From: Campylobacteraceae bacterium
GTDB lineage: Bacteria; Campylobacterota; Campylobacteria; Campylobacterales; Sulfurovaceae
NCBI GenBank assembly: GCA_027063105.1
Contig: JAMOSL010000167.1
Coordinates: 1-5,538, forward strand
Direction of reading: 5' to 3'
DNA length: 5,538 nt
Positions 1 to 5,538 of the stretch are shown one piece after another; position 1 is the stretch's first letter, and each line of letters begins with the position of its first letter. A program made the translations under genes and the position numbers. The notes under the pieces were generated by a model. That model was given only the letters and a program-made list of their open reading frames with translations, did no database searches and was not told the origin of the DNA.

Positions 1-357
1 CCCATCTTAAGAGATATAATGATACAAAGAACAAGAGGTGATATAGCAAATCATAAAATGTATATGAGAGAATTTAGAGAACAAAATTTGAGCTTACCTG
101 AAGTAAAGCCAATAGAAGAACACGAATATGAAATGGATGATGCATTATCAAAATTATTTGCAGATACGACAAATATATTAATAGATGAGCTTAAATATGA
201 AAGATTTAATAGTTTATCTTATCTTACGCTAGATGCTAGAGAAAAATACTATTCAAATGATACTATATTTAACTTAAATCAATTAGCATATCTTATGCGA
301 AATCTACTTATCAAACGATTTGAAAGCTCGTTTTACTCTTTTAATATATCTATATAA
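1..357 (+). pseudogene. SNF2-type helicase, middle fragment ending at a frameshift (5' end outside window)
   Basis: The frame is open from the first base (PILRDIMIQRTRGDI), so the gene enters from the left and the ATG at 19 is an internal Met, not the start. IMIQRTRGDI resembles the segment following the first RecA-like domain of SNF2-type helicases. It is followed by LSLPEV, the YERFNSLSYL region and LIKRFESSFYSF (about 307-342), a pattern I recall from bacterial SNF2 helicases linked to restriction/defence loci, several of which carry an N-terminal phospholipase-D-like domain. That domain would lie upstream and is not seen here. The frame closes at TAA 355-357 with NISI, and the homologous sequence continues one base out of phase. 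The Walker A and DEAH motifs are outside the window. The intact protein would be a DNA-stimulated ATPase/translocase. Family assignment is fairly firm; biochemical activity is inferred, and this copy is probably inactive unless the frameshift is an error. Confidence 0.72.
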
Positions 358-1465
358 TAGACAATTAGATAAATATAAATCTTTTATATCAAACTTTAAA
401 GATGGAAAAATATATATGGGTACTAAGGCATCTGATATGTTAGATATTGATGAAGATAGTAGTGAATATTATGATATATTGGATAAATATATAGAGAATA
501 AAAAGATAAAAGTATTAACTCCAAAAGATTTTAAATCAGATTATCTACAAAAATTAGAAAAAGATTTAAAGATATTAGAAAAATTAGTGCAACTGTGGAA
601 AGATGATATTCAAGACCCCAAAATAGCTAAATTTATAAAGATATTAGATAAAGAGAAAAAAAATAAAATAGTTATTTTCACAGAGTCAAAAGATACATTA
701 GATTATCTAAAATCAAAATTATCAACAAATAAAAAAATACTATTTATATCTTCACAAAATAGAGATAAATATAAATCTATCATTAGAGAGAACTTTGATG
801 CTAACTACAGAGGAGAACAGAAAGATGACTATAATATTATAATAACTACAGATACATTAGCAGAGGGTATAAACCTACATAGAAGTAATACAATTTATAA
901 TTATGATATACCGTGGAATGCTACAAAGTTAATTCAAATAATAGGTCGTATAAATCGTATAGGGACAAAAGAGCCTTATATACATATTCATAACTTCAAA
1001 CCATCAGAAAATATTGAGAAATCTATTAAACTATCTCAAAAAGCCTTTGTAAAATTACAATCATTTCATACCACTTTTGGAGAAGATAGTAAAATATATA
1101 CAGAAGATGAAGAGGTGTTTAGTGTTGAGTTATTTAATAAAAAAGTAATTAATAATCAAGAGCTAGATGAAGAGCTAGATTTTTTAGAGGAACTAAGAGA
1201 CTTTATAGATAATAACCCATCTGAATATAGATATATAAATGAATTTAATATTATAAATGTTGGATATGAGATAGAAGAGAAAGCTCTGATAAATATAGAA
1301 GATAAATATATAAAAATAGCCGATAAGAAAATATCAGATATAGTATTTATAGATATGGCAAAAATATTTAAAGAAGATATCTATAAGAACATACAACCTA
1401 TAAGCAGTGATACAAAAGATAAAATATATAAATATATAACAGACAAAGAACAATTAATTATTTAA
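320..1465 (+). pseudogene. SNF2-type helicase, C-terminal RecA-like domain fragment after the frameshift
   Basis: This frame continues the helicase begun at the window's left edge. The TTG at 320 is only the first start-like codon in this phase; its first residues overlap the upstream frame and real homology begins near 356 (NRQLDKY). The second helicase domain is complete. Motif IV is KIVIFTES (residues 116-123 from the TTG). Motif V is ITTDTLAEGINLH (175-187). Motif VI is QIIGRINRIG (206-215), with both arginines expected to contact ATP. After it come HIHNFKP and FVKLQSFHTTFGEDSKIYTEDEE, typical of this helicase family, then an acidic helical tail with MAKIFKEDI. The fragment lacks domain 1, so alone it cannot hydrolyse ATP. 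It lies upstream of the methyltransferase in the same direction and was probably cotranscribed with it. The stop at 1463-1465 may be premature because the same frame stays open to 1600. Confidence 0.75.
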
Positions 1466-1600
1466 GATAAAGCTACATATAAGAGGCTAAAAGAGAGTGT
1501 ATCAACTGGTATTTTGGATATTGTAGCTATAAATCAAATAAATAATCTCAAAGGTAAAACAGCTGATGAGGTAACTAAAGTGATAGAGAAGATAATATAA
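1466..1600 (+). pseudogene. Possible detached C-terminal tail of the helicase, in frame after the 1463 stop
   Basis: Reading on in the same phase as the helicase fragment gives 44 sense codons without a stop (beginning DKATYKRLKESV, ending KVIEKII), then TAA at 1598-1600, 12 bases before the methyltransferase ATG. There is no convincing start codon with a ribosome site inside it, so it is unlikely to be a separate gene. The peptide is helical and charged, with codon use like its neighbours, which suits the last helices of a helicase tail. Restoring the stop at 1463-1465 to sense would place the helicase end just ahead of the methyltransferase, the usual tight operon spacing. I do not recognise the peptide itself. 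It could also be a leftover of another gene or chance open sequence. Confidence 0.4.
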
Positions 1601-1601
1601 T

Positions 1602-1607
1602 AAAGGA
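1602..1607 (+). promoter_or_regulatory. Ribosome binding site for the methyltransferase
   Basis: AAAGGA lies 5 bases before the ATG at 1613 and supports that start. It sits directly after the TAA at 1598-1600, so translation of the methyltransferase probably follows that of the helicase on one transcript. I see no clear promoter between 1466 and 1612. Confidence 0.65.
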
Positions 1608-1612
1608 CAAAA

Positions 1613-4600
1613 ATGCCAATAAAAAAACTAATTGAAAATAGATTTAACTTAGATGATTTTACAAAATTTTTAAAAGATAATTTTGATGATGTAGAAATAT
1701 TAGATACAAGATTAAAAGATATTGTTGATGAGAGTGATAGAGTTGATGTAGCTAAATATCGTTATTTTGCTGATGGTTTTTTAGTTGATGATAATGAGAT
1801 AGGTGTTTTATTGCTAGAGTCAACATCACCTAATATAGAGAATAAACGAGTTGGTTTTGCTAATGTTATCAATAAGCTTTCTAAGCCTAAAATTCAAGAT
1901 ATATTATTAATAGTAATCTACCATCCAAATAGTGATGTATGGAGGCTTACTTTTGTATCTTATAATAAAAGATATAGTTTTGTATTAGGTAAAGATATTG
2001 CTATTAATACAGCATATACTCAACTATCAACTATAAATAAAAAATCAAATATAGAAGATATAAAAGAGGCTTTTAGTGTAGAAAAAGTAACAAAAGAATT
2101 TTTTAATGATTATAAAAGTTTGTATTTTGAAATTTGTGATTATCTCTCTGTTCAAATAGCACTATTTAAAGATGAAGATAATATTAAATTTTTTGGCAAA
2201 AAGCTTCTTGGACGAATTGTATTTTTATATTTTTTACAAAAGAAAGGTTGGTTAGGAACTCAAAAAGAGTGGGGAGATGGAGATAAAAAGTTTCTATCAA
2301 ATAGCTTTGCTAACTATAAAAAAAATAATTTCTATACTCAACTACTTCAAGAGATATTTTTTAATGCACTAAATAAAAATAGAAAAGATGATTATTTTAA
2401 AATATTAAATTGCAAAATGCCATTTTTAAATGGTGGTCTATTTGCCAAAGATGAGTTTGATAGATTAGATATTATTATAGAAAATGATATTTTTAAGAAA
2501 ATTTTTGAGGTATTTGATAGATATAATTTTACCATTATAGAAGATAATTCAAACGATAGCGAAGTAGCCATTGACCCTGAAATGTTAGGTAGAGTATTTG
2601 AAGATTTATTAGAAGATAGAAAAGACAAAGGAGCATTTTATACCCCACGAGAAATTGTGCATTATATGTGTCAGCAATCTATAAAAGACTATCTTCAAAC
2701 CAAACCACAAGAGATAAGAAAACTTGACTACATCAAAAACATTAAAATCTTAGACCCTGCTATTGGTTCTGGTGCTTTTCCAATGGGAATACTTCATGAG
2801 GTAATAAAAATAAGAGAAGAGTTAGGAGATAAAACGCCTCTTTCTAAACTAAAAAAAGAGGTAATAGAAAATTCAATTTATGGCATAGATATAGAAGAAA
2901 GTGCCGTAGAGATAGCTAAGCTTAGATTTTGGCTTAGTATTGTAGTTGATGAAGATACTCCAACTCCATTACCAAATCTAGCATATAAAATAATGGTAGG
3001 AAATAGTCTATTAGAGACAATAAACGGATATGACCCATTTGAAAAGCAAAGTAATCAAGGTTTATTTGATGATAATAATAAGATAGAGAGAGTTCAACAA
3101 TTAATACATAAATATTTTAATGAAACCAATAATAACAAAAAAATAAAACTAGACAAAGATATAAATAAAATCATAGATAGTGAATTTGAGAGTAAAATAA
3201 AAGAGTATGAAGAGCAGATAAAATTAAAATCATCAAGATTATATATAGGTACAAAAAGAGAACAAGATACACTCACCAAATCAATAGAAGAGGATTATCT
3301 AAACCTAACACTATTTAAAAAAATTGCCAAAGAGAAACCCACAACAGAACTCTTTTTTTATAAACTCTATTTCGCAGAGGTTATGAATGAAGGAGGATTT
3401 GATGTTGTGATAGGTAACCCACCGTATCTAAGAGTACAAGGAATAGACAAAGAAACATCAACAAGATACAAAAAAGCCTTTGATAGTGCGACTGGAAGCT
3501 ATGACCTCTATGTACTTTTTACAGAAAAAGCCTTAGAACTATTATCACCCAATGGCATAGCAAATTTTATTGTGCCTCACAAATGGATAAATAGCTCGTT
3601 TGGTAAAGGACTTAGGGAAATAAGCAGAGATAAAATATCCAAATTTATCTCATTTGGAGCATATCAGGTTTTTAATGCTTCTACTTATACCTCTTTGATA
3701 TGGTTTAAAAAAAGTCCAAATAAAACTTTAGACTATGCAGAGAGTAATAAAGATTTAAATACCAATAAAGAGTTAGAAGCATATCTATTTAATCTAAAAG
3801 ATGATGATTATACCAAGATTAAAAATAGTGAGCTTAGTTCTGATAGTTGGGTATTTACAGATAAACAGACTTATAATATTTTAGAGAAGTTAAAAAGACA
3901 GCCTTTTAAAATGAGTAATATTTTTAAAATATTTACAGGACTTCAAACAAGTAAAGATAGTGTTTATTTTTTAAAAAATTGTAGAAGTGTAGATAGTTTA
4001 ATTATAGGATATTCAACTGAATTAGAAAAAGAAATTAGTATAGAGGATAGTTTGGTAAAAGTATCCGTAAAAGGCAATCAAGTTCATAGGTACGAAAAGA
4101 TAAAAAAAGATAATTATATAATTTTTCCATATTACTTCAAAGATGAGAAAGCTACTTTATATACAGAGAGTGAAATAAAAGAAAAATTTCCAAATGGATA
4201 TACTTATCTTAAAGAGTGTGAAGATATTTTGCGAGGTAGGGAACGAGGAAAATTAAAAAATGATAATTTTTGGTTTAGGTATATTTATCCTAAGAGTTTA
4301 ACTTTATTTGATAAAGAAAAACTTATTACTCCTCAGTTATCTCTAGGAGGGCAAGTATCTTATGATGAAAATAGTAAATTTTATTTTAAAGATGGAAATC
4401 ATGGACTAATAAAATATTCAGAATACAAAGAGAGTTATAAATTTTATTTGGCTATTTTAAACTCTAAATTAATGTGGTTTTTCATAAAAAATACAAGTTC
4501 TGTTTTTAGTGGTGGATATTATTATTATAAACCTATGTATCTAAATCATTTTCCACTTCCAAAAATAGATAATATAGAAGATACTAAGCCTTTTGAGATT

Positions 4601-4939
4601 TTGGTGGATTATATTATGCTTCTTAAAACTTTGGATACGCCTATTAATGAATATGTACCTAATTCTCATATTATTTATAAATTTGAAAAGGTGCTTGATG
4701 CTATGGTTTATGAGTTGTATTTTAAGGAGGAGTTTGAGAGTAAAAATATAGAGTTTATCTCTTATGCCAAAGAGGATTATCAAGCTATTGAGAAGATAGA
4801 AGATGAGAGTAAACAGATTGAGATAGTTTTAAATGCTTATGATACACTATCTCAAACAAAAAATAAAATTAGAAATAATTTAATTTTGATGTGGATTGAT
4901 TTATCTGATTTAATAACTCCAATAGGTAGGAGTTTATAA
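1613..4939 (+). CDS. Eco57I-like N6-adenine DNA methyltransferase with N-terminal extension (restriction-modification / defence methylase)
   Basis: This 1108-residue protein should transfer methyl from S-adenosylmethionine to adenine N6 in DNA. The catalytic domain is ordered as in gamma-type adenine methylases. Motif X is GAFYTPREIV (340-349), motif I is DPAIGSGAF (381-389), and motif II is YGIDIEESAVEIAKLR (423-438), with D426 likely holding the SAM ribose. VGNSL follows at 462-466, and the catalytic motif IV GNPPY is at 601-605. A charged helical insert (about 480-560) lies between the motifs. The target-recognition region starts near FKIFTGLQTSKDSVYF (771-786) and runs to the SGGYYYYKPMYLNHFPLP segment (966-983). 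Residues 1-150 form an extension resembling that of COG1002 proteins found beside helicases; it ends in WRLTFVSYNKRYSFVLG and is followed by IKEAFSVEKVTKEFF. No canonical (D/E)xK nuclease motif is visible, since the candidate site reads LLLESTS (66-72). The gene is uninterrupted and of full family-like length, unlike both neighbours. Methylase function is confident; a restriction role is inferred from context. Confidence 0.92.
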   Translation: MPIKKLIENRFNLDDFTKFLKDNFDDVEILDTRLKDIVDESDRVDVAKYRYFADGFLVDDNEIGVLLLESTSPNIENKRVGFANVINKLSKPKIQDILLIVIYHPNSDVWRLTFVSYNKRYSFVLGKDIAINTAYTQLSTINKKSNIEDIKEAFSVEKVTKEFFNDYKSLYFEICDYLSVQIALFKDEDNIKFFGKKLLGRIVFLYFLQKKGWLGTQKEWGDGDKKFLSNSFANYKKNNFYTQLLQEIFFNALNKNRKDDYFKILNCKMPFLNGGLFAKDEFDRLDIIIENDIFKKIFEVFDRYNFTIIEDNSNDSEVAIDPEMLGRVFEDLLEDRKDKGAFYTPREIVHYMCQQSIKDYLQTKPQEIRKLDYIKNIKILDPAIGSGAFPMGILHEVIKIREELGDKTPLSKLKKEVIENSIYGIDIEESAVEIAKLRFWLSIVVDEDTPTPLPNLAYKIMVGNSLLETINGYDPFEKQSNQGLFDDNNKIERVQQLIHKYFNETNNNKKIKLDKDINKIIDSEFESKIKEYEEQIKLKSSRLYIGTKREQDTLTKSIEEDYLNLTLFKKIAKEKPTTELFFYKLYFAEVMNEGGFDVVIGNPPYLRVQGIDKETSTRYKKAFDSATGSYDLYVLFTEKALELLSPNGIANFIVPHKWINSSFGKGLREISRDKISKFISFGAYQVFNASTYTSLIWFKKSPNKTLDYAESNKDLNTNKELEAYLFNLKDDDYTKIKNSELSSDSWVFTDKQTYNILEKLKRQPFKMSNIFKIFTGLQTSKDSVYFLKNCRSVDSLIIGYSTELEKEISIEDSLVKVSVKGNQVHRYEKIKKDNYIIFPYYFKDEKATLYTESEIKEKFPNGYTYLKECEDILRGRERGKLKNDNFWFRYIYPKSLTLFDKEKLITPQLSLGGQVSYDENSKFYFKDGNHGLIKYSEYKESYKFYLAILNSKLMWFFIKNTSSVFSGGYYYYKPMYLNHFPLPKIDNIEDTKPFEILVDYIMLLKTLDTPINEYVPNSHIIYKFEKVLDAMVYELYFKEEFESKNIEFISYAKEDYQAIEKIEDESKQIEIVLNAYDTLSQTKNKIRNNLILMWIDLSDLITPIGRSL
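4927..4932 (+). promoter_or_regulatory. Ribosome binding site for the ATPase gene, inside the methyltransferase end
   Basis: TAGGAG lies 6 bases before the ATG at 4939, within the last codons of the methyltransferase. The stop and start share a base (TAATG, 4937-4941). This is the classic arrangement for translational coupling, and it supports both the start choice and a shared operon. Confidence 0.65.
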
Positions 4940-5433
4940 TGAAAAGAATAAATAAATTAACGCTAAATAATTTTAAATTTTTTGTGGGTGAAGAGAGCTT
5001 AGACTTTGATTGTAAAAATATTTTAATTTACGGTGAAAATGGTAGTGGAAAAAGTTCTTTATATTGGGCTTTATATACATTTATAAATACACCAACTAAT
5101 AAATATTTAGAAGCATTTAAATATCAAAATATCAAAATAATATTATCTATTGAAAATGGTAAATATACTAAACAATCCTTGATTAAACCTAAAATAAAAG
5201 TAGTAATTAGCATTATAGAAAATGGAAAAGATGATATTCCTATTTTTAGACCTCAAAGCTATTTTAATGAAGCAAAACTAACAGCTATTGCCTTATCTGT
5301 AAGATTGGCTATCACACAAGTAAAACTAAGAGATAGCCCCTTAAAGCTTTTGGTTTTAGATGATTTATTAGTATCTCTTGATATGTCTAACCGTGATGAG
5401 GTTTTAAAAGAGTATTACCAACAGAAGCTTTAA
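4939..5433 (+). CDS. SMC/RecF-like AAA ATPase, remnant lacking its coiled-coil middle and C-terminal end
   Basis: The start is typical of SMC/RecF-like ATPases of defence loci: INKLTLNNFKFF, then Walker A GENGSGKS (32-39) and LYWALYTFIN. The C-terminal half-domain follows almost at once. RPQSYFNEAKLTAIALSVRLA (104-124) is the signature region, LKLLVLDD (135-142) is Walker B, and SLDMSNR (146-152) is the D-loop. Relatives place hundreds of residues of beta-strands and coiled coil between these halves; here about 65 residues separate TFIN from the signature. Relatives also continue past the D-loop to a switch histidine (THD-like), but this protein ends 12 residues after SLDMSNR with EVLKEYYQQKL. 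At 164 residues it is far shorter than the family, and I take it as an internally deleted, 3'-truncated gene that is probably non-functional. An intact relative would bind DNA ends or DNA structures and work with the helicase and methyltransferase. Family call is firm; loss of function is inferred. A true miniature ATPase is possible but less likely. Confidence 0.78.
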   Translation: MKRINKLTLNNFKFFVGEESLDFDCKNILIYGENGSGKSSLYWALYTFINTPTNKYLEAFKYQNIKIILSIENGKYTKQSLIKPKIKVVISIIENGKDDIPIFRPQSYFNEAKLTAIALSVRLAITQVKLRDSPLKLLVLDDLLVSLDMSNRDEVLKEYYQQKL

Positions 5434-5472
5434 ATAATAGAAAAATATTTAAAATGATATTAAAGATTACTA

Positions 5473-5481
5473 TGATATAAT
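5473..5481 (+). promoter_or_regulatory. Extended -10 promoter of the recombinase gene
   Basis: TGATATAAT matches the extended -10 form TGnTATAAT exactly. The sequence around 5453-5458 is a poor -35, which is normal for extended -10 promoters and for Campylobacterota housekeeping promoters. Transcription would begin about 7 bases downstream, at or just after the first candidate ATG (5488). This implies either a leaderless message or use of the second ATG at 5500. Confidence 0.5.
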
Positions 5482-5487
5482 TTATTC

Positions 5488-5538
5488 ATGAAAAAATATA
5501 TGAAATTATGCGATTATGCAAAGAACTATTCAGTAACA
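5488..5538 (+). CDS. tnpA: IS607-family serine recombinase TnpA, N-terminus only (runs off window)
   Basis: The 17 visible codons read MKKYMKLCDYAKNYSVT. MKL-x-x-YAK-x-x-x-VT closely resembles the MerR-like helix-turn-helix that opens IS607 transposases, where the next residues are usually YRTAWxW or similar. The rest would be a resolvase-type serine recombinase that moves the element as a circular intermediate, usually followed by a tnpB gene. The start could be ATG 5488 or, judging from typical IS607 N-termini beginning MKL, ATG 5500. Neither has a clear Shine-Dalgarno sequence. Only the DNA-binding start is visible, so another MerR-like regulator cannot be excluded. Confidence 0.62.
   Translation, partial: MKKYMKLCDYAKNYSVT

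Larger units (their letters stand above)
5434..5538 (+). mobile_element. Left part of a probable IS607-family insertion sequence (boundary not defined)
   Basis: The window ends inside a gene resembling the IS607 serine recombinase, so an insertion sequence probably begins somewhere between the ATPase remnant and 5488. IS607 elements have no terminal inverted repeats and make no target duplication, so the exact end cannot be read from one side. It may even lie inside the last codons of the ATPase frame. The noncoding stretch 5434-5487 shows only the promoter. Confidence 0.4.

Noticed and set aside
320..343. TTG at 320 as a genuine start of a separate 381-residue helicase protein
   Set aside because: It sits inside the upstream helicase frame where FESSFYSF is the meaningful reading, and the first residues in the other phase (KARFTLLIYLY) do not fit the family. 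The protein would lack the ATP-binding domain.
343..357. Phase-variable switch at the helicase frameshift
   Set aside because: The site is a short TATATAAT run, not a long homopolymer or tandem repeat of the kind that drives reversible slipping in Campylobacterota.
2392..2628. 78-codon open frame on the minus strand
   Set aside because: It lies wholly inside the methyltransferase, on the antisense of well-conserved residues, is Ser/Leu-rich as expected from antisense of AT-rich coding DNA, and resembles no known protein.
3094..3279. 61-codon open frame on the minus strand
   Set aside because: It is antisense to the charged Lys/Glu/Asn-rich insert of the methyltransferase, which automatically yields a hydrophobic Phe/Leu/Ser shadow that mimics a membrane peptide.
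4541..4783. 80-codon open frame on the minus strand
   Set aside because: Antisense shadow of the methyltransferase C-terminus, with no plausible domain or ribosome site noted.
5144..5235. Similar pair IENGK / IIENGK as recombination repeats that caused the ATPase deletion
   Set aside because: The shared bases are short and imperfect. A deletion between them would leave one copy, not two, so they do not explain the loss.
5434..5487. Terminator after the ATPase gene
   Set aside because: I find no GC-containing hairpin followed by a T-run; only short AT palindromes such as AAATATTT, which would not form a stable stem.

Overview
The window is strongly AT-rich throughout. Coding regions favour A/T-ending codons, and the one visible promoter is an extended -10 without a recognisable -35. 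This fits a low-GC member of the Campylobacterota (Arcobacter- or Campylobacter-like), but that placement is inference from composition only. All genes read on the + strand.

Layout: (1) Positions 1-1465 hold the C-terminal half of a large SNF2-type helicase whose N-terminus lies upstream of the window. It is split by a single-base frameshift near 343-356. After the stop at 1463-1465 the same frame stays open to 1600, so this stop may be a second, in-frame lesion. (2) Positions 1613-4939 hold an intact 1108-codon Eco57I-like (COG1002-type) N6-adenine DNA methyltransferase. It has an N-terminal extension, motifs X, I and IV (NPPY), and a C-terminal target-recognition region. (3) Positions 4939-5433 overlap the methyltransferase stop by one base (TAATG). 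They encode a 164-codon SMC/RecF-like ATPase that keeps Walker A, the signature region and Walker B. It has lost essentially all of the coiled-coil middle and the part after the D-loop. (4) From 5488 to the window edge the first 17 codons of a new gene are visible. They look like the MerR-like N-terminus of an IS607-family serine recombinase (TnpA), preceded by a strong TGnTATAAT promoter.

Helicase, adenine methyltransferase and SMC-like ATPase in one tight operon look like a multi-gene restriction/defence module: translocating motor, self-marking methylase and DNA-sensing ATPase. I cannot match it with certainty to a named system. In this copy the helicase and ATPase genes are damaged, the methyltransferase is intact, and a transposon sits against the truncated 3' end. 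The simplest reading is a decaying defence locus in which only the methylation activity is kept. Sequencing error is an alternative for the single-base frameshift, but not for the large ATPase deletion.
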